This document shows positions 26,632 through 36,028 of a stretch of DNA of 64,000 nucleotides, piece after piece. The stretch comes from Rhodocyclaceae bacterium (GTDB taxonomy: Bacteria; Pseudomonadota; Gammaproteobacteria; Burkholderiales; Rhodocyclaceae), in the NCBI GenBank assembly GCA_013426785.1, contig JACDZI010000002.1, positions 17,690 through 81,689 of the forward strand, read 5' to 3'. The translations under genes were made by a program, and so were the position numbers. Positions within the stretch are counted from its first letter, which is position 1, and the number at the start of each line of letters is the position of its first letter. Under the pieces are notes generated by a model, which was given only the letters and a program-made list of their open reading frames with translations, did not search any database and was not told where the DNA came from.

Positions 26632-28085
26632 TCAATTCTTCCCTGAAAGAGCTCGCCACCGCACTGGCAACTAGGAAGATTTCCAGCGTCGAACTGACCA
26701 CGCTGTTCCTCGACCGTATCGAGCGATACAACCCGGCACTCAATGCTTTTGTGACCATTGATCGCGATAAAGCGCTCGCCGCAGCCCATGCGGCCGATAA
26801 AAATTTCGGCGCTGGCGGGACGGCGGCATTGACCGGCATCCCCCTGGCCCACAAGGATATTTTCTGTACCGAGGGTTGGCGGACCACCTGCGGCTCGAAG
26901 ATTCTCGACAATTTCGTGTCGCCCTACGATGCCACGGTGGTCGAGAAATTCAAGGCGGCTGGCATGGTGCTGGTGGGCAAGTGCAACATGGACGAGTTCG
27001 CCATGGGCTCTTCCAACGAGTCCTCGTACTTCGGCCCGGTGAAGAACCCCTGGGACCTGGAACGCGTGCCGGGCGGTTCCTCGGGCGGTTCGGCGGCGGC
27101 GATTGCCGCGCGACTGCTGCCCGCCGCCACCGGCACCGATACGGGCGGCTCGATCCGCCAGCCTGCCGCACTGTGCGGCCTGACCGGCCTCAAGCCCACC
27201 TACGGTGTGGTGTCCCGCTATGGCATGATCGCCTTCGCCTCGTCGCTGGACCAGGGCGGGCCGCTGGCGAAGTCGGCTGAGGACTGCGCGCTAATGCTCA
27301 ATGCCATGGCCGGCTTCGACCCGCGCGACTCAACCTCGCTGGAGCGGCCCACGGAGGATTACACCCGCGACCTCGATAAACCACTCGCTGGGTTGCGGAT
27401 CGGATTGCCACGCGAGTTTTTTGCCGCCGGCATGGACGACGGCGTGCGCGCTGCGGTCGAGGCAGCGCTTGACGAATACCGCAAGCTTGGCGCGACCACC
27501 GTCGAAGTCGATCTGCCCAATTCTGGTCTGTCGGTGCCGGCCTACTACGTCATTGCGCCGGCCGAGGCCAGTTCCAATCTGTCGCGCTTCGACGGCGTGC
27601 GCTATGGGCATCGCGCCGCCGACTATGCCGATCTGAACGACATGTATGCCAGGAGCCGTGCCGAGGGCTTTGGTGCCGAAGTCAAGCGCCGCATCCTGAT
27701 CGGCACCTACGTACTCTCGCACGGCTACTACGACGCCTACTACCTCAAGGCGCAGAAGATCCGCCGTCTCATCGCGGCCGACTTTTCTGCGGCCTTCCGG
27801 GAATGTGACGTGATCATGGGCCCGACGGCCCCCTCGGTAGCCTTCAGGTTCGGGGAAAAGGCGGCCGACCCTGTGCAGATGTATCTCTCCGACATCTACA
27901 CCATCGCCGTCAACCTCGCCGGCCTGCCGGGCATGTCGATTCCCTGCGGCTTCGACCAAAATCTGCCGGTCGGCATGCAATTGATCGGGCCGTGGTTCGG
28001 CGAAGCCCGCATGCTGAATGCCGCCCATCGCTACCAGCAGGCGACCGACTGGCACGTGCGCGTGCCGGCGGCTTTTGCCGCATGA
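26628..28085 (+). CDS. gatA: Asp/Glu-tRNA amidotransferase subunit A
   Basis: 485 aa amidase-signature enzyme releasing ammonia from Gln for GatB. The Ser-cisSer-Lys triad lies in IPLAHKDIF (Lys), [14 protein letters not shown] and [11 protein letters not shown] copy of the dispersed repeat encodes NFGAGGTA at about residues 59-66, immediately before the conserved [10 protein letters not shown], in a surface segment that varies between species. Confidence 0.97.
   Translation: MINSSLKELATALATRKISSVELTTLFLDRIERYNPALNAFVTIDRDKALAAAHAADKNFGAGGTAALTGIPLAHKDIFCTEGWRTTCGSKILDNFVSPYDATVVEKFKAAGMVLVGKCNMDEFAMGSSNESSYFGPVKNPWDLERVPGGSSGGSAAAIAARLLPAATGTDTGGSIRQPAALCGLTGLKPTYGVVSRYGMIAFASSLDQGGPLAKSAEDCALMLNAMAGFDPRDSTSLERPTEDYTRDLDKPLAGLRIGLPREFFAAGMDDGVRAAVEAALDEYRKLGATTVEVDLPNSGLSVPAYYVIAPAEASSNLSRFDGVRYGHRAADYADLNDMYARSRAEGFGAEVKRRILIGTYVLSHGYYDAYYLKAQKIRRLIAADFSAAFRECDVIMGPTAPSVAFRFGEKAADPVQMYLSDIYTIAVNLAGLPGMSIPCGFDQNLPVGMQLIGPWFGEARMLNAAHRYQQATDWHVRVPAAFAA
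26801..26824 (+). repeat. Dispersed 24-bp repeat, copy 7 (inside gatA)
   Basis: A-tract first orientation, with TTCGG instead of GTCGG (one core mismatch). It is read as N-F-G-A-G-G-T-A. Confidence 0.85.
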
Positions 28086-28606
28086 TGCGCCTGCGACGCG
28101 CGCTTGCGCTGCTATCGGTGGCATGGCTGGCAGCCTGTGCCGCGCCCGAACCGCCGCCGACGATCAGCACCAGCGTCCCGGAACGCAGTCCCGACGCCAA
28201 ACCTGCGCTTCGCAACGATACGCTCAAGCATCTCGCCAACCGCCAGCTCAAGCCAATCGACACCCGGCCACTGAACGCCAAAGCCGGCTGCAGTTTCCGC
28301 GACCCGGACGGCTATCGCGGCAAGCTGAGACTCGATGTCAAGGAGTCGAACGTCAGGCGTTTCGAGGCAAACGTCAGCGTGCCGAAGCAGGGCGATTGCA
28401 GTTTCAAATTGCAGGACTTCCAGCAGACGGCATCCGCGCCGATCGTTTTGCTGGTAGCCAAACACAGTGGATGCAAGGTCAATCTGTGGGAGCAGGGCGA
28501 CCAGGTCACCGTGGCCTTCCGCGACTGCCGTGCCGAGTGCAGCGGCAGCTCGGTCGACTATCTCTGGCCCATTCTGGTCGATAACCGGAAGGGCAGTTGT
28601 TCATAA
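28082..28606 (+). CDS. Hypothetical lipoprotein between gatA and gatB
   Basis: 174 aa from ATG 28082, which overlaps the gatA stop. The lipobox is WLAACAAP (Cys about 19), followed by a proline-rich linker and a small domain with six further cysteines ([28 protein letters not shown]) that could pair as disulfides in the periplasm. I do not recognise the family. Insertion within a gat operon suggests only transcriptional linkage. Confidence 0.8.
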   Translation: MMRLRRALALLSVAWLAACAAPEPPPTISTSVPERSPDAKPALRNDTLKHLANRQLKPIDTRPLNAKAGCSFRDPDGYRGKLRLDVKESNVRRFEANVSVPKQGDCSFKLQDFQQTASAPIVLLVAKHSGCKVNLWEQGDQVTVAFRDCRAECSGSSVDYLWPILVDNRKGSCS

Positions 28607-28616
28607 AGGGTGATGT

Positions 28617-30077
28617 ATGAGTCAGCGGGAAGCTCAGTGGGAAGTCGTGATCGGGCTGGAAACCCATGCCCAGTTGCAGACAAAATCCAAGATATTTTCT
28701 GGGGCGAGCATCGCCTTCGGCGCCGAACCCAACCGCCAGGCCTGCGCGGTGGATATCGCCCTGCCTGGCGTGCTGCCGGTGCTCAACCGCGATACCGTCG
28801 TCTGTGCCATCAAGTTCGGCCTTGCCGTCGGCGCCCGGATCGCCGAGCGCTCCATTTTCGCGCGCAAGAACTACTTCTACCCCGACCTGCCCAAGGGCTA
28901 CCAGATCAGCCAGTTCGAGTTGCCTGTCGTCTCGGGTGGCGGGCTGGCTATCCATGTGGGTGATCAGGAAAAGTTCGTGCACCTGACCCGCGCACACCTT
29001 GAAGAGGATGCCGGCAAGTCGCTGCATGAGGATTTTCATGGCAAGACCGGCATCGATTTGAACCGGGCCGGCACGCCGTTGCTGGAAATTGTCACTGAAC
29101 CCGACATGCGTTCCAGCGCGGAAGCCGTCGCCTACGCCAAGGCGTTGCACAGTCTGGTCACCTGGATCGGCATTTGCGACGGCAACATGCAGGAAGGCAG
29201 TTTCCGCTGCGATGCCAACGTCTCGGTGCGCCGCCCCGGCGCGCCACTCGGCACGCGTCGCGAGATCAAGAACCTCAACTCCTTCCGTTTCCTGCAACAG
29301 GCCATCGACTACGAAATCCAGTGGCAGATCAACGAGATCGAAGAGGGCCGCGCCATCCACCAGGCCACCGTGCTGTTCGATCCCGATACCGGTGCGACGC
29401 GCGCCATGCGCAGCAAGGAAGACGCCCACGACTACCGCTACTTTCCCGACCCCGACCTGCTGCCGCTGGAGATCAAGCCAGAGTGGATCGCCGAAGTCAG
29501 GGCAGGCCTGCCCGAATTGCCGCAGCAGATGCAGGCCCGGTTCGAGGCCGAGCACCGGCTGTCGCCCTACGATGCCGCGACGCTGACTGCCGCCCCCGCA
29601 ATCGCCACCTTTTTCGAGCACAGCGTCGCGCTCGCATGCGCGAAGAATCTCGCTACGCCCAAGCTGATCGCGAACTGGATCGCCGGCCGACTAACGGCCA
29701 AGCTCAACGAATCGGGACAGGACATCGCGAGTTCTCCGCTCACGCCCGAGATGCTGGTCGGCCTAATCGAGTGCGTTGCCAACGGGACGATCTCGAACAA
29801 GATCGCCAAGGAGGTTTTCGAGGTGCTATGGAATGGCGAGGGCCAGGATGCCGATGCGATCATCAAGGCGCGCGGGCTGAAGCAGGTCTCCGATGCCTTA
29901 GCCATCGAACCGATCATCGACGCGGTACTCGCCGCCAATCCCAAGTCGGTCGAGGAATTCCGCGCCGGCAAGGACAAGGCCTTCAACGCGCTGGTCGGCC
30001 AGATCATGAAGGCGACCCAGGGCAAGGCCAACCCGCAGCAGGTGAATGACCTGCTGAAGAAAAAGCTGGCCGGCTAA
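28617..30077 (+). CDS. gatB: Asp/Glu-tRNA amidotransferase subunit B
   Basis: 486 aa. The N-terminal cradle has [44 protein letters not shown] and [18 protein letters not shown]; a C-terminal helical and YqeY-like tail ends with [14 protein letters not shown]. It carries the kinase and transamidase site for mischarged tRNA. Its stop codon shares a base with the next dispersed repeat copy. Confidence 0.98.
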   Translation: MSQREAQWEVVIGLETHAQLQTKSKIFSGASIAFGAEPNRQACAVDIALPGVLPVLNRDTVVCAIKFGLAVGARIAERSIFARKNYFYPDLPKGYQISQFELPVVSGGGLAIHVGDQEKFVHLTRAHLEEDAGKSLHEDFHGKTGIDLNRAGTPLLEIVTEPDMRSSAEAVAYAKALHSLVTWIGICDGNMQEGSFRCDANVSVRRPGAPLGTRREIKNLNSFRFLQQAIDYEIQWQINEIEEGRAIHQATVLFDPDTGATRAMRSKEDAHDYRYFPDPDLLPLEIKPEWIAEVRAGLPELPQQMQARFEAEHRLSPYDAATLTAAPAIATFFEHSVALACAKNLATPKLIANWIAGRLTAKLNESGQDIASSPLTPEMLVGLIECVANGTISNKIAKEVFEVLWNGEGQDADAIIKARGLKQVSDALAIEPIIDAVLAANPKSVEEFRAGKDKAFNALVGQIMKATQGKANPQQVNDLLKKKLAG

Positions 30078-30100
30078 AAAGTCGGCGCTGGCGGGACGGC
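30077..30100 (+). repeat. Dispersed 24-bp repeat, copy 8 (perfect, fills a convergent gap)
   Basis: Exact copy. It begins on the last base of the gatB stop and ends two bases before the stop of the convergent gene at 30102, so it is essentially the entire intergenic region. Confidence 0.96.
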
Positions 30101-30101
30101 G

Positions 30102-30704
30102 CTACTTCTTACCCGTGATTTCGCTGTAACGCTTCTTGTCGACATCGAAGCGGGATTTGACGGCTTCGATGTCGGCGTCCTTCTGTTGTAAGGCCTTTTG
30201 CTGGGCAGCGATCTCGGCCTCGTTGTCCTTGATCTGGCTTTGCAGGTTCGCCGGCAGCACCTTCTTCTGATAGAACTCTTTTTCCTGATTGAGCTTGACC
30301 TGCTTATTTTGGGCAGCGTCAAGGCGGTTCTTGGTCTGTTCGGCGTTCTTCTCGATTTCGGCAACGGCCCGGTCGCGTGCCTTGTCGATATCCTGCGGCG
30401 AGGTGTAGCTGTCGCGCAGCGCCCGGTCGCGCCGCCCCATCTCCGCGGCTTTCTTCTTTTCCTCGGCGGCAAGCACCCCCTCGGCTTTGCGCGCAGCTTT
30501 CTGCTCCGCCGTCAGGGGTGCCCCCACTTCCTTGGCGACCCCGCCCTTGGTAAATTCGGTCTTGGCCCGGCTGAGGCACTGAGAGGGCGGCGGATCGCCA
30601 CAGGTGCGCTTGCCATCGACCTCACAGCAGGTGATGCGCGCAAAGGCAGGAGCAGCCAGGCCCAGGCCCAGCAGGAAAATGGCAAGGGATTTTCTAGACG
30701 ACAC
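30102..30704 (-). CDS. Secreted coiled-coil hypothetical protein (DUF4124-like start)
   Basis: 200 aa from GTG 30704, overlapping the pyrE end by 11 bases. A signal peptide (ending PAFA, about residue 23) is followed by [21 protein letters not shown], a cysteine-rich start resembling DUF4124-type envelope proteins. The rest is a long charged coiled coil rich in Lys, Glu and Gln (residues about 60-200). Probably periplasmic; function unknown. Confidence 0.75.
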   Translation of the reverse strand: MSSRKSLAIFLLGLGLAAPAFARITCCEVDGKRTCGDPPPSQCLSRAKTEFTKGGVAKEVGAPLTAEQKAARKAEGVLAAEEKKKAAEMGRRDRALRDSYTSPQDIDKARDRAVAEIEKNAEQTKNRLDAAQNKQVKLNQEKEFYQKKVLPANLQSQIKDNEAEIAAQQKALQQKDADIEAVKSRFDVDKKRYSEITGKK

Positions 30705-31341
30705 CGTAGGTCTCCCGATAGCGGCGCACGGCCGCAAGGTTCTGTTCGAGCACCGGCTGGCCGGCGAGATAGTCGATCACGTCCGTAAGCCGTGCCACTG
30801 CCACTACCGGCATGCCCAAGGTCATCTCCACTTCCTGCACCGCCGACAAGGTACCCGTACCGCGCTCCTGACGATCGATGGCGATCACGACGCCGGCCGG
30901 GATGGCCCCGTTGGCATGGATGATGTCGACCGAATCGCGCACCGAAGTGCCGGCCGAAATCACGTCATCGACGATCAACACACGACCGGTGAGCGGCGCG
31001 CCAATCAACGAGCCACCCTCGCCATGATCCTTGGCTTCCTTGCGGTTGAAGGCAAAGGGGAGATTGCAGCCACGCTCCGCCAGTTTGATGGCTATTGCCG
31101 CAACCAGGGGGATGCCCTTGTAGGCCGGACCGAACAGCATGTCGAACTTGAGATCGGCAGCCAGAATCGCTGCACCATAGCAGTCGGCCAGCCGCGCCAG
31201 TGCTGAACCGTCGTTGAACAGGCCGGCATTGAAGAAATACGGGGAGAGCCGCCCCGCCTTGGTCTTGAATTCGCCGAAGCGCAATACGCCCTGTTCGCAA
31301 GCGAAGGCGATGAAGTCCTGACTAAAATCTCTGGCACTCAT
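30694..31341 (-). CDS. pyrE: Orotate phosphoribosyltransferase
   Basis: 215 aa. The PRPP-binding motif [17 protein letters not shown] is complete, and [14 protein letters not shown] plus [10 protein letters not shown] are typical of PyrE. It converts orotate and PRPP to OMP in pyrimidine synthesis. Divergent from xth, with only about 17 bases between starts. Confidence 0.97.
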   Translation of the reverse strand: MSARDFSQDFIAFACEQGVLRFGEFKTKAGRLSPYFFNAGLFNDGSALARLADCYGAAILAADLKFDMLFGPAYKGIPLVAAIAIKLAERGCNLPFAFNRKEAKDHGEGGSLIGAPLTGRVLIVDDVISAGTSVRDSVDIIHANGAIPAGVVIAIDRQERGTGTLSAVQEVEMTLGMPVVAVARLTDVIDYLAGQPVLEQNLAAVRRYRETYGVV

Positions 31342-31358
31342 GGTGAAGGTGATTGTAC

Positions 31359-32153
31359 ATGCTGAAAATCGTCACGCTGAATCTCAACGGCATCCGCTCC
31401 GCCACCCGCAAAGGCTGGCTTGACTGGCTGGCGACGCAGGATGCAGACATTGTCTGCGTGCAGGAACTCAAGGCGCAGGACGCCGACCTGTCGGCCGAAA
31501 TGCGCCAGGTGGGGTACCTGACGGGCCACTTCCATTACGCCGAGAAAAAAGGTTACAGTGGCGTCGGCATCTACGTCCGACGCGCCCCCGAACGCGTAAT
31601 CGCCGGCATCGGAGTCGCCGAGTTCGATGCCGAGGGCCGCTATTTGCGTGCCGACTGGCCAGGGTTGTCGGTCATTTCCCTCTATGTTCCTTCCGGCTCA
31701 TCCTCGCCCGAACGCCAGGCCGCCAAATTCCGTTTCATGGACGTTTTCTATCCCCACCTCGCCGCACTGCGGGCCGAGGCGAAGCAGACGGACCGTGAAA
31801 TCGTCATCTGTGCGGACTGGAATATCGCGCCGACGGCAATCGACCTGAAGAACTGGAAATCGAACCAGAAGAATTCCGGCTTTCTGCCCGAGGAACGAGT
31901 GTGGATCGAGCGTGTCAAGGCGGAACTGGGCTGGACCGACGCCTATCGGCTGATCCACCCCGATGCGGAGGGGGAAGCCTATACTTGGTGGTCGAACCGC
32001 GGCCAGGCGTGGGCGAAAAACGTCGGCTGGCGCATCGACTACCAGCTCGCTACCCCCGGGCTTGCATCGGCGGCGCGACAGGCTATTGTTTACAAGGAAC
32101 AGCGTTTTTCCGATCATGCTCCGCTGATGGTCGATTACGCTTGGTCAACATGA
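31359..32153 (+). CDS. xth: Exodeoxyribonuclease III / AP endonuclease
   Basis: 264 aa from ATG 31359 (a TTG lies two codons earlier). EEP-fold nuclease: [28 protein letters not shown] (metal Glu), [21 protein letters not shown] and the terminal [11 protein letters not shown] with catalytic Asp-His. It cuts at abasic sites and degrades 3' ends in base-excision repair. Next to pyrE, as in many proteobacteria. Confidence 0.95.
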   Translation: MLKIVTLNLNGIRSATRKGWLDWLATQDADIVCVQELKAQDADLSAEMRQVGYLTGHFHYAEKKGYSGVGIYVRRAPERVIAGIGVAEFDAEGRYLRADWPGLSVISLYVPSGSSSPERQAAKFRFMDVFYPHLAALRAEAKQTDREIVICADWNIAPTAIDLKNWKSNQKNSGFLPEERVWIERVKAELGWTDAYRLIHPDAEGEAYTWWSNRGQAWAKNVGWRIDYQLATPGLASAARQAIVYKEQRFSDHAPLMVDYAWST

Positions 32154-32217
32154 TTCCATCGTCAAGCTGTGCGAAAATGCAATTGCAAGCAACACCCTCA
32201 AAAGCAAGGAGACTCAA

Positions 32218-32529
32218 ATGACCACTGCAACCGATGTCAACAAAGACAAACTGATCGCCGACTTCAAGGTTGTTGTCGCCGATGCCGAAGAACTCCTGCG
32301 TGCCACGGCCAGCCAGGCCGGGGACAAGGCCACCGACGTGCGTGCCAAGATTCAGGCCCGCCTGGCCGAAGCGAAAGTGCGCATTGCCGATGCCGAAGCC
32401 GTTGTTGTCGACAAGGCCAAGCAGGTCGGACATGCCACCGATGACTATGTGCATGACAATCCCTGGCGCTCCGTCGGGATTGCCGCCGGGTTCGGCTTCA
32501 TCGTCGGCCTGCTGATCGGTCGTCGTTGA
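32218..32529 (+). CDS. DUF883 / ElaB-YqjD family membrane-anchored protein
   Basis: 103 aa. A long amphipathic helix (DKLIADFKVVVADAEELLRATASQ ...) ends in the hallmark DNPWRSVGIAAGFGFIVGLLIGRR transmembrane tail. E. coli YqjD of this family binds ribosomes at the inner membrane in stationary phase. It is first in a four-gene set of small envelope proteins (yqjD-yqjE-yqjK-like order). Confidence 0.92.
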   Translation: MTTATDVNKDKLIADFKVVVADAEELLRATASQAGDKATDVRAKIQARLAEAKVRIADAEAVVVDKAKQVGHATDDYVHDNPWRSVGIAAGFGFIVGLLIGRR

Positions 32530-32536
32530 ACCGCAG

Positions 32537-32926
32537 TTGACCATTAGTTCGCCCGGACTTCTTGCTTCCTTGCGCGGCTTCGCGACCACTTCGGTCGCGT
32601 TGGCGCGTACCCGCCTCGAACTGCTGAAGATTGAGGCACAGGAGGAAGTTGGCCGCATCAGCGGCCTGTTGGTCTGGGCGATTGCGGCGGTACTGCTCGG
32701 TGTCGCCGGCCTGATTTTTCTGGCTGTTTTCTTTACGGTTCTGCTGTGGGACAGTCACCGCGTGCTGGCCCTTGGGGTCTTTTCCGCCCTGTTTCTCGGT
32801 GCCGCCGGGATCGCCATCGGCATGGCCTTGCGTCTGGCGCGGCAAGGTTCGCAGCTATTCGCCGCCAGCCTGACGGAATTGCGGCGCGATCAGGCCATGC
32901 TGACGCAGCAGGATGAACGGGCATGA
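32537..32926 (+). CDS. YqjE-like (phage-holin superfamily) inner membrane protein
   Basis: 129 aa from TTG 32537. Soluble N-terminus (LLASLRGFATTSVALARTRLELLKIEAQEE), then two transmembrane helices with the loop LLWDSHR, matching YqjE/DUF1469. The function is unknown; the holin name reflects fold similarity only. It starts seven bases after the YqjD-like stop. Confidence 0.87.
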   Translation: MTISSPGLLASLRGFATTSVALARTRLELLKIEAQEEVGRISGLLVWAIAAVLLGVAGLIFLAVFFTVLLWDSHRVLALGVFSALFLGAAGIAIGMALRLARQGSQLFAASLTELRRDQAMLTQQDERA

Positions 32927-33240
32927 GCGCGATCGAACTGGCATTGACCAAGCAGCGTCTGTTGCTGGCATCGAACGCCCAGCGTACGGCGCTGGCAAGC
33001 CATGCTGACGGGCTCACTCCCTTGTTTGACGCCGCCGACCAGGTTCAGGCCGGTGCGCGCTGGGTCAGGCAGCACCCGGAAATCGTCGTTGGCGCAGGTG
33101 CGATCCTGCTGGCTGCGCGGCCGGGCGTGCGTCGTTTCACTTGGCGCTGGGGACGGCGTGCCTTCCTCGCCTGGCGGTTGTGGAGCGATAGCGAACGCTG
33201 GTTGAACACGTCCACCAACGCGCCTGCCAACGCCAGCTAG
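32923..33240 (+). CDS. YqjK-like small protein
   Basis: 105 aa, ATG overlapping the preceding stop. The N-terminal helix IELALTKQRLLLASNAQRTALASH and the segment WVRQHPEIVVGAGAILLAARP resemble YqjK-family proteins that follow yqjD-yqjE. One weak hydrophobic segment near residues 55-68. Function unknown. Confidence 0.75.
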   Translation: MSAIELALTKQRLLLASNAQRTALASHADGLTPLFDAADQVQAGARWVRQHPEIVVGAGAILLAARPGVRRFTWRWGRRAFLAWRLWSDSERWLNTSTNAPANAS

Positions 33241-33251
33241 CAGTAACGGGT

Positions 33252-33569
33252 ATGGGGCAGCGCTCTTCGCCGGTTTTCGTTCGCCATGTGCTGGCAGCGC
33301 AGGAACGCGAGCGGCACAAGCTTACCGCCGAACTGAGCAAGGTCAAGGGCATGATGCCCTTGCTGATGAAGCATCGCAACGGCGGGCAGTGGTCGGTGGA
33401 CGAGCGCCACGAACTGATCGAACAACTGCACGCGCTCGCCTACCTTTCGCCCTATCTGGTGTTGCTGGCCATGCCGGGTTCTTTCGTCGCCCTGCCGATG
33501 CTGGCCTGGTGGCTGGACCGGCGCCGCCAGCAGCGCGGCCAAGTTACAGTCCTAGACAGACGTATTTGA
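33252..33569 (+). CDS. Hypothetical membrane protein (LETM1-like segment)
   Basis: 105 aa. GQWSVDERHELIEQLHALAYLSPYLVLLAMPGSFVALPMLAWWLDRRRQ recalls the ribosome-binding segment of LETM1-related proteins, but the protein is too short for a confident assignment. One or two membrane spans near the C-terminus. Its 3' end overlaps the convergent dehydrogenase by 26 bases. Confidence 0.65.
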   Translation: MGQRSSPVFVRHVLAAQERERHKLTAELSKVKGMMPLLMKHRNGGQWSVDERHELIEQLHALAYLSPYLVLLAMPGSFVALPMLAWWLDRRRQQRGQVTVLDRRI

Positions 33570-35007
33570 TTTCGAGGTATTCCTCGATCCCGTATTTCGC
33601 GCCCTCACGGCCGATACCCGACTGCTTGACCCCACCGAAGGGTGCTACCTCGTTGGCGATCAGCCCGACATTGACGCCGACCATGCCGTATTCCAGCGCC
33701 TCGGCCACCCGCCACACCCGCGCCAGGTCACGCGCGTAGAAGTAGCCGGCCAAACCGTATTCCGTGGCATTCGCCAGCGCAATTGCCTCGGCTTCGTCCG
33801 CAAACTTGAACAAGGGCGCCACCGGGCCGAAAGTTTCCTCGCGCGCGCAACGCATCGCCGGCGTGACATCAGCCAGCACCGTCGGTTCGAAAAAGGTGCC
33901 GCCCAGCGCATGACGCTTGCCGCCCGTGAGCACGCGCGCACCCAGCGCCACGGCATCGGCGACATGGGCCTCGACCTTGGCCAGCGCCTGCGCGTTGATC
34001 AGCGGCCCCTGCTGCACACCTGCCGTCTCGCCAGCGCCGACTTTTAAGGTGGCCACCTGAGCAGCGAGCCTGGCAGCGAATTCCTCGTAAATACCGGCCT
34101 GCACCAGCAGGCGGTTGGCGCAGACGCAGGTTTGCCCGGCGTTGCGGTATTTCGAGGCCATTGCGCCCGCCACGGCGGCATCGATATCGGCGTCGTCGAA
34201 GACGATGAAGGGCGCGTTGCCGCCGAGTTCGAGCGAGATCTTCTTCAGCGTCGGCGCGCACTGCGCCATCAGCAGCCGGCCGACCTCGGTGGAGCCGGTG
34301 AACGACAGCTTGCGCACGATGGGGTTGGCGGTCAGCTCGCCGCCAATCAAGGGCGCATTGGCGGCCGAACTGGTCAGCACGTTGAACACTCCGGACGGGA
34401 AGCCGGCCCGTTCCGCCAGCACCGTCAGCGCCAGTGCGGTCAGGGGCGTCTGCTCGGCCGGTTTGACAATCACCGGGCAGCCGGCTGCCAGCGCTGGCGC
34501 CACCTTGCGGGTGATCATCGCCGCCGGAAAATTCCACGGCGTGATCGCCGCGCAGACGCCGACCGGCTGCTTCAGCACGATCAGACGCTGGTTCGCCACC
34601 GTTTGGGGAATCACGTCGCCATAGGTACGCTTTGCCTCCTCGGCAAACCATTCGACGAAACTCGCCGCATAGAGCGCCTCGCCGCGCGCTTCGGCCAGCG
34701 GCTTGCCCTGCTCGGAGGTCATTAGCCGCGCCAGATCGTCGGCATGGGCGACGATCAGGTCAAACCAGGTGCGCAGGATCGCGCTGCGCTGCTTGGCCGT
34801 CAGTGCCTGCCAGGCCGGCCAGGCGGCATTGGCCGCTTCGATGGCGCGGCGGGTTTCGGCGGCGCCCATGTCAGGCACCTGTGCCAGCATCTCGCCCGTC
34901 GCCGGATTGCGGATTGCCACCGTGGCGCCGTTATCGGCACCCATCCAGGCGCCAGCGACATACGCCTGCTGGCGGAAGAGTTGCGGATCGCGTAATTGCA
35001 TGGCCAT
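33544..35007 (-). CDS. gabD: NAD(P)-dependent succinate-semialdehyde dehydrogenase-like enzyme
   Basis: 487 aa from ATG 35007, preceded by AAGGAG. Aldehyde dehydrogenase motifs: TPWNFPAAMITRKVAPALAAG, KLSFTGSTEVGRLL, catalytic Glu in LELGGNAPF and catalytic Cys in NAGQTCVCANR. The substrate call rests on overall GabD-like pattern; other short semialdehydes are possible. A dispersed repeat copy encodes KVGAGETA in a surface segment past the active-site Cys. Confidence 0.85.
   Translation of the reverse strand: MAMQLRDPQLFRQQAYVAGAWMGADNGATVAIRNPATGEMLAQVPDMGAAETRRAIEAANAAWPAWQALTAKQRSAILRTWFDLIVAHADDLARLMTSEQGKPLAEARGEALYAASFVEWFAEEAKRTYGDVIPQTVANQRLIVLKQPVGVCAAITPWNFPAAMITRKVAPALAAGCPVIVKPAEQTPLTALALTVLAERAGFPSGVFNVLTSSAANAPLIGGELTANPIVRKLSFTGSTEVGRLLMAQCAPTLKKISLELGGNAPFIVFDDADIDAAVAGAMASKYRNAGQTCVCANRLLVQAGIYEEFAARLAAQVATLKVGAGETAGVQQGPLINAQALAKVEAHVADAVALGARVLTGGKRHALGGTFFEPTVLADVTPAMRCAREETFGPVAPLFKFADEAEAIALANATEYGLAGYFYARDLARVWRVAEALEYGMVGVNVGLIANEVAPFGGVKQSGIGREGAKYGIEEYLEIKYVCLGL
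34022..34045 (-). repeat. Dispersed 24-bp repeat, copy 9 (inside gabD)
   Basis: T-tract last on the plus strand; one core mismatch (GCGAGAC in the A-first reading). It is read in the gene as K-V-G-A-G-E-T-A. Confidence 0.87.
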
Positions 35008-35059
35008 GGCTCCTTTGTTTTCCGGTCTGCGAACGAGTCTACCGGAATAGGATTCGCCG

Positions 35060-35548
35060 ATGCGTCTGCCCTCCCTCCTCATTTTGCTGCTACTTGTCGG
35101 CTGCGGCCATCTCGGCTTCTGGTCTTCCGCACCGGCCGAGCTACAGTCAGCAAGCTCGCGGCCGACGGACCCGCGCGCGCATGATGTGGTGATCTTCGCG
35201 CTCGGGCTGATCGATACCGGCTACCGCTTTGGCGGCAAGAATCCCGAAGCCGGGCTCGATTGCAGCGGAATGGTCAGCCATGTCTATCAACAGGCGGCGG
35301 GCATTCCATTGACGGGTTCGGCGGCCGACATCGCCCGCGCCGGTCGGCCCGTGAGTACGAAGGATTTACGGGCCGGCGACCTGGTGTTCTTCAATACGCG
35401 CAACCGGCCCTATTCGCACGTCGGCATCTACATCGGCGACGGGCGCTTCATCCACGCCCCCAACAGCAACGGCAAGGTGCGCACCGAGAACCTGACGCGC
35501 AGCTGGTTTGCCACGCGCTTCGAGGAAGCGCGCACCTACTTCGACTAG
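35060..35548 (+). CDS. NlpC/P60 family lipoprotein peptidase
   Basis: 162 aa. Lipobox LLVGC (Cys about 15), short linker, then the NlpC/P60 domain with GLDCSGMVSHVYQQ (catalytic Cys), SHVGIYIGDGRF (His) and FIHAPNSNG. Predicted to be lipid-anchored and to cleave peptidoglycan stem peptides. It resembles the secreted paralogue at 6751-7263, which lacks the lipobox. Four-base overlap with the convergent gene downstream. Confidence 0.9.
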   Translation: MRLPSLLILLLLVGCGHLGFWSSAPAELQSASSRPTDPRAHDVVIFALGLIDTGYRFGGKNPEAGLDCSGMVSHVYQQAAGIPLTGSAADIARAGRPVSTKDLRAGDLVFFNTRNRPYSHVGIYIGDGRFIHAPNSNGKVRTENLTRSWFATRFEEARTYFD

Positions 35549-35904
35549 TACGCCGGCACGGCCCGCCAGCCGCCGGGACACTGCCCAACATTGGGGTAGT
35601 AGGCACCATAGGCGTCGCAGTAATACCAGACGCCGCGCGGCGGTGCGACGGGAGGTGCCACGTATGCCGGCGCTACTGGAACCATTTGTGGCTGAGAGGC
35701 CTGGATCGACCAGAGCACTCCACCCAGCGCCAAGGCGCCCACGCCCCAGGCCAGGCGGTTGTCGAAGTGACGAGGGGGCGGGTGATGGCGCGCGGCTGGG
35801 GGTGGCCGATGCCAACCGCGATCATGGCGATAGGAATCGGCAGCGGCGGGTAATGACGTGACCAGCAACAGGCCGGCAAGCAGGGTAAGGGACAGTTTTT
35901 TCAT
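35545..35904 (-). CDS. Small secreted/membrane hypothetical protein
   Basis: 119 aa from ATG 35904 (MKKLSLTLLAGLLLV signal, cleavage near PAAADS). A His/Pro-rich segment (HRPPPAARHHPPPRHFDN), one hydrophobic helix (LAWGVGALALGGVLWSI) and a Tyr/Cys-rich C-terminus (WYYCDAYGAYYPNVGQC) follow. This layout is common in betaproteobacterial surface proteins of unknown function. A longer reading to 36015 crosses the dispersed repeat and is rejected. Confidence 0.75.
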   Translation of the reverse strand: MKKLSLTLLAGLLLVTSLPAAADSYRHDRGWHRPPPAARHHPPPRHFDNRLAWGVGALALGGVLWSIQASQPQMVPVAPAYVAPPVAPPRGVWYYCDAYGAYYPNVGQCPGGWRAVPAY

Positions 35905-35980
35905 GATGACCTCCATGCCGGTAAAAACGCGCCGCCACGCACGCCGCTGACAGCACAGGTGTAAGCGTTTGTGTCGGCAT

Positions 35981-36004
35981 GCCGTCCTGCCAGCGCCGAC
36001 TTTT
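35981..36004 (-). repeat. Dispersed 24-bp repeat, copy 10 (perfect)
   Basis: Exact copy, T-tract last on the plus strand, in the 124-bp gap between the divergent small secreted protein and livH. It lies 25 bases before the livH start. Confidence 0.95.
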
Positions 36005-36028
36005 TTGTAGGGCATGGTTCAATAGCGC

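Noticed and set aside
30077-30100. The repeat as a Neisseria DUS
   Set aside because: It shares only GCCGTC with the Neisseria word GCCGTCTGAA; the rest is unrelated.
35545-36015. Longer version of the small secreted protein starting at 36015
   Set aside because: Its extra N-terminus is just the dispersed repeat and intergenic DNA; ATG 35904 gives a proper signal peptide.
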